Part shown: positions 44,343 through 55,105 of the stretch, piece after piece
Layout of the letters: each line of letters starts with the position of its first letter
How positions within the stretch are numbered: position 1 is the stretch's first letter
Assembly: GCF_949987515.2 (NCBI RefSeq)
Contig: NC_082703.1
Coordinates: forward strand, 14,098,680 to 14,162,679
Direction of reading: 5' to 3'
From: Delphinus delphis
Lineage: Eukaryota; Chordata; Mammalia; Artiodactyla; Delphinidae
Length of the DNA: 64,000 nt
Made by a program: the position numbers and the translations under genes
The notes under the pieces: model-generated
Told to the model about the DNA's origin: nothing
The model's input: the letters and a program-made list of their open reading frames with translations, nothing else
Database searches by the model: none

Positions 44343-44514
44343 TAAAAAACCTTTTAAATTATTTATTTATTTGGCTGCACTGGGTCTTAGTTGCAGTATG
44401 CAGGCTCTTAGTTGCAGCCTGTGGGATCTAGTTCCCTGACCAGGGATCGAACCCAGGCCCCTTGCATTGGGAGCGTGGAGTCTTAACAGCTGGACCACCA
44501 GGGCAGTCCCCTAG
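44343..44514 (-). mobile_element. CHR-1-like SINE
   Basis: Antisense copy: AT-rich tail, GGCTGCACTGGGTCTTAGTT, a partly duplicated middle (CTTAGTTGCAG occurs twice), GGGATCGAACCC, and CCACCAGGGCAGTCCC. The likely TSD is CTTTTTCT at 44335-44342 and 44515-44522. Confidence 0.92.
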
Positions 44515-44522
44515 CTTTTTCT

Positions 44523-45469
44523 GTTCTAGATTCTTGAGTGGAATTCAGAGTTAGTCACTGTCAATATTTTTAAATAATGAAAGCACTGACTATAGCAGTT
44601 TTTCCTCCAAATTGAAAGAGCAGCATCTGCTCACTGGTAATGGCCATGGAAGTCCCTGCAACTGGCCCAACAGGGAGGATGGAAGGAAAATGGCTGGACC
44701 AGCTAGAGGCTGCCTGAATGTAGGGGTCTCCCTACATTCTGCTGGCTCATGGGGAAGCATCATAAACCTCCAGAAAAGTTCAAGGGATTCAAGACAAAAG
44801 GGACCATTACTTGGTTTACTGGATTTAGCTGGGGACTCTGGAAGCGTTTGTGTGCAATGGATGGGCAATGCCAGAGGTGTGGTGAGTAGGTAGGTGGGCC
44901 TGAAAGTACGATGTGGGTGGGGCAGGTGAGGGTCGCATCTTCCAGAATGAGATTGAGCATGGAAGTTGCAGTAGGGTCTAGTTGAGGAGAATGCAGAGCA
45001 GACACAACATGAGACCAGAAACTGTGGTGGGACCACAGATCATCAGCACCTGGCACATCAGGATGATGCCCCTGACCAGGTACTTTCACCCGTCCTGCAG
45101 CGGAGCCAAGGTGCCAGAACAGCAGACAGACCTCTGGGAAACTCAGGTCCCTCCTGGGGAAGAGGGAAGAAGAGCGAGGAGGACAATCTTTAATATTCAA
45201 CTGCCTGAGTTTAAATCTTGAATTGACTCTAATTTAAACAAAAAATGACACACGTACTGTGTTGAAATGGGGCTGAAGAGCTAATTTAGGTTCCATTACA
45301 GAAAAGGAGATAAAGTTACATGTTTAAACACCTGAGGTTTAAGTTTTGACCTGCTGTATGAACACGTTCTGAATCCCCATTGCCTGTTTGAGGACAATCT
45401 TTTGTTCCCTTTCTTTCTGGAAATCTCTGTCTACTCGCTGCTCTGTGTTAGTCATGCTTCTGTGACTCA
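44523..45469. other. Unassigned, repeat-poor sequence with a perfect hairpin
   Basis: No gene or repeat recognised; minus-strand frames (44590-45200) have no domain. GAATGTAGGG and its exact inverse CCCTACATTC (44716-44725, 44730-44739) form a 10-bp hairpin with a 4-base loop. Confidence 0.5.
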
Positions 45470-45790
45470 TTGCTCTGCTCAACAAAAAAAATCCTTTCCT
45501 TGACCTGTCATGCCCTTAAGCTACATCTGCATTTCTTATCTTTCTTACCTAAGTTTCCTGTAAACATTTTCACTGTCTTTACTTATTCAATTCCCGTTCA
45601 TTTCTTAAAGCCACTCTTATTTGGCTTCGATCGCCACTATTCTACTGCCATGGAGCTTATAAAGTTCACAAAAATTAATTGCTTCCTTTCAGGTAGCCCC
45701 CACTCCCCGTTCTCCCATCTCTCTGTGATATTTATCAATGTTGACCAAGCTCTCACTTTCCTTTTTCCCTTATAAAATTCTTTTTAATTC
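45470..45790 (+). mobile_element. L2 ORF2-region fragment
   Basis: TTATTTGGCTTCGATCGCCA, CACTATTCTACTGCCATGGA, GTTCACAAAAATTAATTGCT, TTTATCAATGTTGACCAAGC follow the order of the L2 reverse transcriptase coding region. The frame near 45470-45775 reflects this repeat. Confidence 0.6.
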
Positions 45791-46440
45791 TACTTTATCT
45801 TAAGTTAAAATTTTCCTGGTTCTAACTTTCTTCAGGTCTGGTTAACTTATTCCAGACACTGAAGCTCCCTTTACGGGTTTACTTATTCAAGTCACACATT
45901 AGACTGAATCGTGTCTGTTTATTTTCAAAAGGTAAAGAAACAAATTACTGTGGCGAAATCTAGTTGGTGACCCAGGTACACGGCCACCAAACTAAAGAGC
46001 TGGTGTCTGGAACTCTTTCTGTGCAGAGTGGGAAAGCACTAAATCAGCCCAGCGATTTGTGCTATCTGGCGGACACAACCTGATTTATGTCGCACACATC
46101 TGCATAAATTAGTCTCACTTTCCTTATTCCTGTTTAACTCTCTCAAAAGGAAGACCTCCCAGCCTTTGGGAAGATGGGAGCCAGAAGGCTGAGCTGTGGT
46201 GACCATCTGACATTGCGGAATGTTGGCCTGTAATTAGCCATCATAATGACTGCAGGGGGATGAACTGAGCTATTGACACAGAGAAGGCTAGACCCTTGTT
46301 TGCTCCTCAGAGAGAACATATTTTGGGGTTTTCACTCATTTTTGCAGGGATAGCACATATTTGGGGATGCTGAAAGCTTAATCAACTGTAGACCTCTGCT
46401 CTCTGATTTGGAAAGGGCATTATATATAGTATTGTTTGTT
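45791..46440. other. Unassigned, repeat-poor sequence
   Basis: Contains GTAATTAGCCATCATAATGA (near 46231) and GATTTATGTCGCAC (near 46082). No element recognised; conserved non-coding DNA is one possibility. Confidence 0.45.
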
Positions 46441-46451
46441 TGCTTTTTGTT

Positions 46452-46670
46452 TTTTTGTTTTGTTTTGTTTTGTTTTTGCGGTACGCGGGCCTCTCACTGT
46501 TGTGGCCTCTCCCGTTGCGGAGCACGGGCTCCGGAAGCACAGGCTCAACGGCCATGGCCCACGGGCCCAGCCACTCCGCGGCATGTGGGATCTTCCCGGA
46601 CCGGGGCACAAACCCGTGCCCCCTGCATCCCCGGGCGGACTCTCAACCACTGCGCCACCAGGGAAACCCT
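46452..46670 (-). mobile_element. CHR-type SINE, short subtype
   Basis: Antisense copy with a (GTTTT)n-like tail and the GC-rich body, ending CCACCAGGGAAACCC. The right TSD TGCTTTTGTTTTT near 46670-46682 approximates the left TGCTTTTTGTTTTT near 46441-46454, with one base of length difference. Confidence 0.95.
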
Positions 46671-46682
46671 GCTTTTGTTTTT

Positions 46683-47114
46683 AACTACAGTTTATATTCA
46701 AATAGAAACAAAGGTATATGCTCTCTGAAATGACTTCAGATGATGTTTTCTTGAAATATTGCTGTTGAAATATGAGGATGCCACATAGAAATGCGGCTTA
46801 TCAAATGCAAGCACACGGGGTTAGGGGACCAAACCCCTGCAAAGTGTATTTCCTTGGTGGACTCAAATACTTCTTTCTGTCCATCTCGGAGTATTTTTAA
46901 ATGAGACATTCTTCCCAGGCCCTTTTGTGGTTCCTGCAAATCCCCAAATCAACTCAAGTTGTAGTGTTTTCCTTTTGATAAGTGAAAGACAAAGAACCTG
47001 TTGAAGAACTCTACTGAGAGAAAGATCTCATTTGTAGAGGATTCGATAGGAGCTCAGACCTGTTCTCTCTTAGTTACTACTTCCTCTGTCTCTTTTGGTT
47101 TGGTTTTGTTATAA
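46683..47114. other. Unassigned sequence
   Basis: Minus-strand frame at 46736-46939 has no domain. No repeat recognised. Confidence 0.4.
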
Positions 47115-47127
47115 GAAGTAGCTGGTG

Positions 47128-47348
47128 GGACTCCCCTGGCAGCCCAATAATTAAGATTTTGCCTTCTAATGCAGACGGTGTGGGTTCAATTCCTGGTCAG
47201 GGAGCTAGGATCCCACATGCCCTGGGGCCAAAAAACCAAAACATAAAACAGAAGCAACATTGTAATAAATTCAATAAAGACTTTAAAAATGGTCCACATC
47301 AAAAAAAATAAAAGCCAAAAAAAAGAAAACCCCAAAAAACAAAAAAAA
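47128..47348 (+). mobile_element. CHR-1-like SINE with extended tail
   Basis: Sense copy: GGACTCCCCTGGCAGCCCAA head, B-box-like GGTTCAATTCC, then a tail region (AGCAACATTGTAATAAATTC, AATGGTCCACATC) longer than in other CHR-1-like copies here. TSD GAARTAGCTGGTG at 47115-47127 and 47349-47361, one mismatch. Confidence 0.95.
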
Positions 47349-47688
47349 GAAATAGCTGGTGATTAGTATCCGTTAGTTATCACCATGGAACAAACCACAC
47401 AAAATCTCATTGACCTTGAACAAGAAGTATTCATCATTGCTCTTGACTTTATGGGACAACTGAGCAGTTCTGTGGATCTGCACTGGGCTGCCCCATAATC
47501 TGTATTCAGTGGGTAGGGTGGCAGGGGCTGGATTAGCTAGAATGGCTTCATGGGATTAGCCCGTGTGGCTGTTGGCTGCCTGTGAGCTGGGGCAATGAGG
47601 TGATGGAACCGCTTGATCCCCATGATCAGGCAGGCTAGACTAGGCTTGTTCTCACTGTGGCTGGACAGGATTTCAAGAATGAGAGCAG

Positions 47689-48048
47689 GGACTTCCCTGG
47701 TGGCACAGTGGTTAAGAATCCACCTGCCAATGCAGGGGAGATGGGTTCGAGCCCTGGTCCGGGAAGATCCCACATGCCATGGAGCCACTAAGCCCATGCG
47801 CCACAACTACTGAGCCTGTGCTCTAGAGCCCACGAGCCACAACTACTCAGCCCGCGTGCCACAACTACTGAAGCCCGTGTGCTCTAGGGCCCATGCTCCG
47901 CAACAAGAGAAGCCACCGCAATGAGAAGCATGCGCACCACAACGAAGAGGAGCCCCTGCTCACCGCAACTCGAGAAAGCCCGCGCGCAGCAATGAAGACC
48001 CAACACAGCCAAAAATAAATAAATAAATAAAATTTATTTTTAAAAAAA
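47689..48048 (+). mobile_element. CHR-type SINE, long subtype (first of a pair)
   Basis: Sense copy, GGACTTCCCTGGTGGCACAG head, CAACTACTGAGCC repeats, CCAACACAGCCAAAAATAAA tail. TSD copies GAATGAGAGCAG (47677-47688) and GAACGAGAGCAG (48049-48060) flank it. Confidence 0.97.
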
Positions 48049-48060
48049 GAACGAGAGCAG

Positions 48061-48236
48061 AGGGACTTCCCTGTGGTCCAGGGGTAAGACTCTGCGCTCC
48101 CAGTGCAGTGGGCCCGGGTTCAATCCCTGGATGGGAAACTAGATACCACATGTTGCAACTAAAAGACCCTGCATGCGGCAACTAAGACCCAGCACAGCCA
48201 AAATATAAATAAATAAATAAATATTAAAAAAAAAAA
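48061..48236 (+). mobile_element. CHR-1-like SINE (second of a pair)
   Basis: Sense copy starting GGGACTTCCCTGTGGTCCAG, B-box-like GGTTCAATCC, tail CAAAATATAAATAAATAAAT. It lies between the second and third copies of the same target: GAACGAGAGCAG (48049-48060) and GAATGAGAGCAG (48237-48248). Confidence 0.97.
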
Positions 48237-48420
48237 GAATGAGAGCAGAAATGAGGCTCAGAACTGGCCTAACACCATCTTTACCTTATTCTATTGATCA
48301 AATCCAATCAGCAGGCCAGCCCAGACTCAGGGATGGAACAAGAGCCTCCACTTTTCGATGGGAGAAGCCACCGAATGACACTGCCAAAGGAGCTGAGGTG
48401 GATATACAGAAGGGAGAAGA

Positions 48421-49023
48421 AATTAAGGAAAATTTTGCAATCCATGTACTACAGGGATATATCTTATAGATTATTATTTTTAAACACTTAGCTAACAAAC
48501 TTACCCAAGCACTTACACCAAAGAATATGCTGAGATAAGGAGATAAAGAATCTGGTAATGTGACCAAGACAAAATCTTCCCAGTGTTCCAGAATATTGCA
48601 TGACTCTGACTTCAGATTAAACCAAAGGGTCTTCCTGGAAGGAAGTGAACATCACAGTGAGCTTTTTGAAAGTAAGTATTGATGAAAGTTCCTTTACTTT
48701 ACATAGCTTCTCCTTTATGCAGATTAAACTTCGGTGGTTTTTCACGTCAACATGGCCTGTGACCTGGGATGTAATCTAGAGGTTATCTAGTCTAATGTTT
48801 TTCAAACCTGCTCAGTTCTGTGGACCGTGGGGTTTGCATGGAGGTGTCCCAGAGGCCCCCTCCTGTTGGGAGGAGGCACAGGACAAACAGAAAGGATAGA
48901 GTTGGCATGTGAAGCCCTTGAGTGGGTCTAGGTCTGAGCTCTAGGCCTTCCACATGAATCTTCCTATTTTGTATATTGGGCTTTGATATACAATTTCATT
49001 AAAGGTAGGAGTTTCCACAGCTT
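48421..49023. other. Unassigned sequence
   Basis: Part near 48780-48960 (GTTTTTCAAACCTGCTCAG) recalls an old MER-type repeat, but I cannot place it. Confidence 0.4.
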
Positions 49024-49038
49024 TTTAAAAGGTTGGAA

Positions 49039-49950
49039 CTCAACAAAAACCCTGACAACCCAATTAAAATACGGGCAAAGGACTTGAGTAGACGTTTCTC
49101 CAAAGAAAATATACAAATAGCCAATATGCACATGAACAGATGCTCAACATCATTAATCATTAGGGAAATGCAAACCAAAACCAGAATGAGATACCATTTC
49201 ACACCCATTAGGATGGCTGTTAAAAAAAAAAGAAAAAAAGAAAGAAAAAACCCAGAAAATAACCACTATGGGCAAGGACGGGGAGAAACTGGTACCCAGT
49301 GTACTGTTGGTGAGAATGTGAAATGGTGCAGCCACTATGGAAAACAGTATGGAGGTTCCTCAAAAGATTAAAAATAAAATTACTATAAGACCCAGCATTT
49401 CCACTCCTGGAATATAACCAAAACAGTTGAAAGGAAGAACTTGAAGAAATATTTGTATACTCAGGCTCATAACAGCATCATTCACAATAGCTAAGAGGTA
49501 GAAGCAACCCAAAGCCTCCATCGACAGATGACTAGAGAAACAAAATATGGTCTATTCATACAATGGAATATTATACAGCCTTAAAAAGGAATGAAATTCT
49601 GACACATGCTACAACATGGATGAACCTGAAGACATTATGCTGAGTGAAATAAGCCAGTCACAAAGAAACAAATACTGCACGGTCCTACTTATATGAGGTA
49701 CTTAGAGTAGTCAGATTTATAGAGATGGAAAGTAGAATGGCGGTTGCCAGGGGTTGCAAGGGGTGGGGGAGGAATGGGAGGTTAATGTTTAATGGGTACA
49801 AAGTTTTAGTTTGGGGAGATGAGACAGTTCTGGAGATGGATAGCAGTGATGGTTGCACAACAATGTGAATATACTTAGTACCACTGAACTATACACTTGA
49901 AATGGTTAAAATGGTAAATTTTATGTTACATATACTTTACCATAATTTGT
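49039..49950 (+). mobile_element. 5'-truncated L1, moderately old
   Basis: Sense L1: ORF2 C-terminal region (AAAATACGGGCAAAGGACTT, CAAATAGCCAATATGCACAT), then 3'UTR (GGTTGCCAGGGGTTGCAAGG, GAACTATACACTTGAAATGG). The TSD AAAAGGTTGGAA lies at 49027-49038 and 49955-49966. It is more diverged than the copies at 10390 and 26975, with a poly(A)-like indel inside ORF2 at 49219-49250. Confidence 0.92.
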
Positions 49951-49966
49951 TTTAAAAAGGTTGGAA

Positions 49967-50149
49967 AGCCTCTGATCAAATCTAACCCCTCATTTTATAT
50001 TTGCAAAATACTTTGCTTTTTTCACCCACCAAAACAACTTGAAGATCTTTACACATCAGTCCTGCAGGTCTGCCCAGAACTGTTTGAACCACTGCTCGCT
50101 ATTCTGCAACATAGATGCACCACAAGTTATTTAACCGGTTCCCCGATGA
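49967..50149. other. Unassigned sequence
   Basis: Right-hand continuation of the sequence flanking the L1. Not identified. Confidence 0.4.
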
Positions 50150-50325
50150 CAGGCAGTGAGGTTCAGTCTTTTGCCATCCTATCTATCTTTTTACTCCTGC
50201 CACCCCTTCTGAACTGTGAGCACCTTCCAGGGGCGTAGATTGCATCTCATTTGTTGTTGTCTCTCTAGAACCCTACACAGTGCTCCAACCTTGATAGTTT
50301 TATTGATTAAAGAAATGAATGAATG
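50150..50325 (+). mobile_element. L2 3' tail
   Basis: GAACTGTGAGCACCTTCCAG, TAGATTGCATCTCATTTGTT, TAGAACCCTACACAGTGCTC and AAATGAATGAATGTAGG fit the L2 3' end. Confidence 0.7.
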
Positions 50326-50344
50326 TAGGCAATATACAGTCCAG

Positions 50345-50500
50345 CTAATATAGATTCTGGTCTGGATTCACTATGAATGGACTCTCTGACCTTGGGCAAG
50401 TCCCATCACCTTTCCAGGCTTCAGTTTCCCTACTGGTATGAGTACGTGAAAGGAGAGGTGCTTCCAGCTCTGAAACGCCATGATCCCAGTATTAGATTGA
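50345..50500 (+). mobile_element. MIR fragment
   Basis: CTCTCTGACCTTGGGCAAGT, CTTCAGTTTCCCTACTGG, then a TTCCAGCTCTGAAACGCCAT end as found in MIR-related SINEs. Confidence 0.75.
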
Positions 50501-51649
50501 CTCAGGATCTGACCCGATTTTCAGCCTCAGGAACAGAGGAGGCAGGGAAGAGTCCTTCTCCTGCTGTTGGGTAGAGCCTCCCCTTTCCTGGGCCACCACT
50601 GACCGTTCAGCCTGTTCAAAGCCTGACCATTTTCACCTGGGAGCAGACACATCTGGCATCAATGCTTTTGGCTCTACAGTGAGATGAAAATCCTTCTGTA
50701 AGGGGCATTTGACTGGGTTAGAGACTGACAGAGCAGTTTCACACGGTTAACTGCTATTTGCATAAAATGTCCCCACAATGCAGGGCACTGTGCCTTTTCT
50801 GCAAAGAAAAAAACCGGCACTAACAAAAGCCCTCACAATGTTGGGAAAATGGATGTTAACATTTCTGCCTGACTGATAATCTCTGATGTTACCCTTGGGA
50901 AGCCCCAGCTTTCAGAATGATTTATTTGTCAGGGTTTAGAGGTTTTTACTCCTATAATGGGCAGCAGAGGGAAGCTCAGTGCTTGAAGCAAACTGAGGAA
51001 GGGTTTATATGTTTTCTGGGGATTTTATTTGTTTTTGATTTCCAAAGTGAAATTTCCATTTCGAACAAAGAAGGAACAAAAAGGGACAAAGAACCAGTCG
51101 GCTGGTTTTGTTTGGTTTGTTTTTCTTTACATGACATTTTCCTTTTTTCAGTGCCAAACTCTGAAACTGAATGTTTGGCCCTCGGGGGTGAAGCAGAGGG
51201 TGAGTTTTTTCTGACTTTTCCCGGGATATCTTGGGTTTTATATTTCTTTGGTGTACAGAAGCCTTGTAGAGACATTATAAGAGAATTCACGGGAAGAGAT
51301 CATGCCAAGGGGCCAGAGCAAAACCTGCTTTGTAGCACACGGCAGGCGTCGTGAGTGGGAGGGATGCCAAAAGGCCAGAACCCCAGGGCTCCTTTCCAAG
51401 GGAGGACACAGGACACTGTCTATGTCCGTCCTCTGCTTTCCCTTCACTCTTGCATTTGACAATCATCTAACCTTGGTTAAGGTCCTGTGTGCTTCTCTAT
51501 AATGTCCATGTGTAAAATAGCTTTCTTTCCACTTGCTTCCCCAAAATGCCCCATTATTTTGAGAAAAATACCAAAGTTAACACGTGGAATTTGAATCCAG
51601 GATTCAAATCAATACCTTTAGAAATAATGTCAACTTGAGGTCTATCCTG
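50501..51649. other. Unassigned, repeat-poor sequence
   Basis: The plus-strand frame at 50917-51354 (145 codons) has no recognisable domain, no signal peptide and no supporting splice signals. No repeat recognised. Confidence 0.5.
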
Positions 51650-52160
51650 GGTTCTTGGCATTGTAAATGAAAAGTGTTGCCGCCATATCTGTACGAAAAG
51701 GATGTTGCAGCCATCAAGCAAGCACAATACAGCCGCCCGGACAGCGGGATGGAAACAGCATGCCCACCATCAAGCCATCAGCCACTGCAGCGCTCCCGCA
51801 CCCCAAGGTGCACCCTGAGGAGACTCAGGATGAGAAGATACAGGATACTGGCTCCAGGTAGCTGAGGTGCATATCAAAGGAATGATTTCAGTGAGCCCAG
51901 ACTCTTGCATCTTCCCATATAGAAAAGGGCTAAATTCCTTGACTTGAGATGTCTGGTTTTCTTTAATGAACAGTAACCTTTTGATGTTCTGACTACCTGG
52001 TTTTTGTCACTAAAACTCCTAGATATCCTGCTCCTCCCTACCTCTTCGGAGCATTCCCTCAGAGCCATCTGTGATGCTGTGTCCTGGGCTTGAGTCCTCA
52101 GTTTTGTCTGCCAAATAAAACATAATTCTCAACTTTTAGGTTGTGCATTTTTTTTTTCAG
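51650..52160 (+). mobile_element. ERV LTR, probably solo
   Basis: Blocks: TGTTGCCGCCATATCTGTAC, ACAGCCGCCCGGACAGCGGG, TCTTCGGAGCATTCCCTCAG, then TCTGCCAAATAAAACATAAT with AATAAA near 52114 and TTAGGTTGTGCATTTTTT. The promoter-to-poly(A) order suggests an artiodactyl ERV LTR. TSD not found. Confidence 0.55.
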
Positions 52161-52189
52161 TGAATAGTATGGAGTCCTAGGTGTGTAGA

Positions 52190-52420
52190 TGAAGGTCCAC
52201 TTAACTATTCAACAGATACGTATTTACGGCCAGCACTGAAATAGGTGCTCTGGGGTAGAACACATGGTTTCTTCGCTCACTGGATTAACAACGTGAGAGA
52301 AATAAGAAACATTAACAGATATCACAGATATAAGAGATATCACAAGGCTGCTTTTGATTAAGTACCAAGGGAGTGGAAGAAGTAGTAATGGATGCTAAGT
52401 GTGATGTCTAAGAAAATCTG
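52190..52420 (+). mobile_element. L2 fragment, weak
   Basis: TTCAACAGATACGTATTTAC, AGGTGCTCTGGGGTAGAACA and TTGATTAAGTACCAAGGGAG loosely follow L2 order. Confidence 0.45.
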
Positions 52421-53254
52421 AACTGAGGGGAATCAAAACTTCATGGTTATGTCTGTAGAGCATCCTTACCTCTATAATCTCAAAAAGGTGATGTCACCTG
52501 GTAGACAGCTCAGAGTTTGGATATTAGTAACTCCACCGATAACACTCCCCGACCTTGAACTTGTCTCGCACATGAAAGGTTTTCACTCCAGTAGGAAAGG
52601 AAAATGACTAAGATGACCTCCACCAGAGGGATGTAACGTGTAATTCATTAATTAAAGGAAAATTCTTCAGGGAGCCTTACACATCGCTCGTGATAGCAAT
52701 TGCTGCAGCCTCCCTTCTGATTTACCATGGAACAGTATTTGGGGACAAGGCTTTGGCATAGAAAATAAGATTAGAATCGCTCTTGCAAGACATGTAATTA
52801 CAGGGGGCTTTAAATTGACAGTGGCTGACAAGATTTCTACCTGCACGTTAGAAAATCAATGGCAAACACACTTTTCAACATCAGGCAGTTGTGATGGCTG
52901 CCCCTTAATTGACAGCCAGGGAGAAACGTGCAACTACCTGTGGTTTACCTAATATTGGCCTCTATATTTCTTTACAGGCTAATAACATGGTTTCCAATCT
53001 CCCTCTGCCTTTCCTCAGTCAACTCTCTGTAGAGGAGATTAAATTTAATTTTCTTCATTATCACTCCATCCTGACGGGGAATTCAAATGCATCACTTTGA
53101 GATCTAAAAAAAAGTCTCAACTCAAGAGTAGATAAATGAAAGAAGACATAAAATATGGTTCATAAAACTGTTCCCCTGTAATAGTTAAGTCCCTCTGCTA
53201 ATTAGAGAGAATGTGCTTTTATAGTTTCTTCCGACATACTTTAAAAAGAATTAG
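52421..53254. other. Repeat-poor AT-rich stretch
   Basis: I recognise no repeat. Homeodomain-type cores cluster here (TAATTCATTAATTAAAGG at 52641-52658, TAATTACA at 52797-52804, TAATTGACAG at 52906-52915), with further TGACAG or CTGACA elements near 52817-52830. A short frame at 52909-53100 has no domain. Candidate regulatory DNA, unproven. Confidence 0.45.
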
Positions 53255-55105
53255 AAAGACTTGTACTCAGAAAACTATAGAACACTGATGAAAGAAATCA
53301 AAGATGACATAAACTGATGGAGAAATATACCAAGTTCTTGGATAGGAAGAATCAATATTGTGAAAATGACCATAGTGTCCAAAGCAATCTACAGATTCAG
53401 TGCAATCCCTATCAAACTACCAATGGCATTCTTCACAGAATTAGAACAAAAAATCTTACAATTCACATGGAAACACAAAAGACCCCGAATATCCACAGCA
53501 ATCTTGAGAAAGAAAAATGGAGCTGGAGGAATCAGGCTTCACGACTTCAAACTCTACCAAAAAGCTACAGTAATCAAGACAGTATGGTACTGGCACAAAA
53601 ACAGAAATAGAGATCAATGGTACAGGATAGAATACTCAGAGATAAACCCACACACATATGGGCACCTAATTTACGACAAAGGAGGCAAGAACATACAATG
53701 GAGAAAAGACAGCCTCTTCAATAAGTGATGCTGGGAAAACTGGACAGCTACATGTAAAAGAATGAAATTAGAACATTAACACCAAACCCCAAAATAAACT
53801 CCAAATGGATTAAAGACTTAAATGTAAGACCAGATACTATAAAACTTTTAGAGGGAAACATAGGAAAAACACTCTTTGACATAAACCACAGCAAGATCTT
53901 TTTTGATCCACCTCCTAGAGTAACAGAAATAAAAACAAAAATAAACAAATGGGACTTAATTAAACTTAAAAGCTTTTGCACAGCAAATGAAACCGTAAAC
54001 AAGACAAAAAGACAACCCTCAGAATGGGAGAAAATATTTGCAAATGAAACAACAGACAAAGGATTAATCTACAAAATATACAAATAGCTCATGGAGCTCA
54101 ATATCAAAGAAACAAACAATCCAGTTAAAAAATGGGCAGAAGACCTAAACAGACATTTCACCAAGGAAGACATACAGATGGCCAAGAGACACATGAAACG
54201 ATGCTCAACATCACTAATTATTAGAGAAAGGCAAATCAAAACTACCATGAGGTATCACCTCACACTGGTCAGAATGGCCATCATCAAAAAAATCTAGAAA
54301 CAATAAATGCTGGAAAGGGTGTGGTGAAAAGGGAACCCTCCTACACTGTTCGTGGGAATGTAAATTGTTACAACCACTACGGAAAACAGTATGGAGGTTC
54401 CTTAAAAAACTAAAAATAGAACTACCATATGACCCAGCCATCCCATTACTGAGCATATACCCTGAGAAAACCATAATTCAAAAAGAGATATGCACCACAA
54501 TGTTCACTGTAGCACTATTTACAATAGCCAGGACATGGTACCGATATAAATGCCCATCAACAGATGAATGGATAAAGAAGATGTGGCACATATTTACAAT
54601 GGAATATTACTCAGCCATAAAAAGAAACGAAATTGAGTTATTTGTAGTGAGGTGGATGGACCTAGAGTCTGTCATACAGAGTGAAGTAAGTCAGAAAGAG
54701 AAAAACAAATACCGTATGCTAAGGCATATATATGGAATCTAAAAAAAAAAAAAAGTGGTACTGATGAACCTAGATGCAGGGCAGGAATAAAGAGGCAGAC
54801 ATAGAGAATGGACTTGATGACATGGGGTGGGAGGGTGAAGCTGGGGCGAAGTGAGAGTAGCATCGACATATATACACTACTGACTGTAAAATAGTTAGCT
54901 AGTGGGAAGCAGCAGCATAGCACAGGGAGATCAGCTTGGTGCTTTGCGATGACCTAGAGGGGTGGGATAGGGAGGGTGGGAGGGAGGCTCAAGACGGAGG
55001 GGATATGGGGGCATGTGTATGCATATGGCTGATTCGCTTTGTTGTGCCACAGAAACTAAAACGGTATTGTGAAACAATTATACTCCAATAAAGATGTAAA
55101 GAAAA
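53255..55105 (+). mobile_element. 5'-truncated L1, about 1.85 kb
   Basis: Sense L1 from within the reverse transcriptase region through the 3'UTR, ending AATAAAGATGTAAAG. A G-rich 3'UTR tract lies at 54959-54987. Related to the copy at 10390-12431 but with more stops and no clear TSD. Confidence 0.93.
53290..54742 (+). pseudogene. L1 ORF2 3' portion, disrupted by stops and shifts
   Basis: Decayed L1 ORF2p coding region. Open pieces: 53360-53728 (starts near [20 protein letters not shown]), 54091-54297 ([20 protein letters not shown]) and 54365-54742 (ends ..KYRMLRHIYGI). The first ends where the expected W codon reads TGA, in SLFNK-stop. Between 53728 and 54091 there are further stops and shifts. 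The C-terminal cysteine-rich motif near 54310-54360 is retained at the DNA level but its frame is broken. Endonuclease and most of the reverse transcriptase are missing. Not functional. Confidence 0.9.

Larger units (their letters stand above)
47370..48420 (-). mobile_element. MLT1-like repeat (antisense), interrupted by two SINEs
   Basis: Antisense pieces: AACAAACCACACAAAATCTC near 47390, then TGACTTTATGGGACAACTGA, GGATCTGCACTGGGC and GAATGGCTTCATGGG. After the SINEs (47689-48048, 48061-48236), it resumes with AAATGAGGCTCAGAACTGGC, CAGCAGGCCAGCCCAGACTC and CTCCACTTTTCGATGGGAG. It is the same family as at 6095-6560. Confidence 0.6.

Noticed and set aside
50917..51354. 145-codon plus-strand frame
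   Set aside because: Longest unexplained frame, but no domain, signal peptide or splice structure; AT-rich context makes such frames likely by chance.
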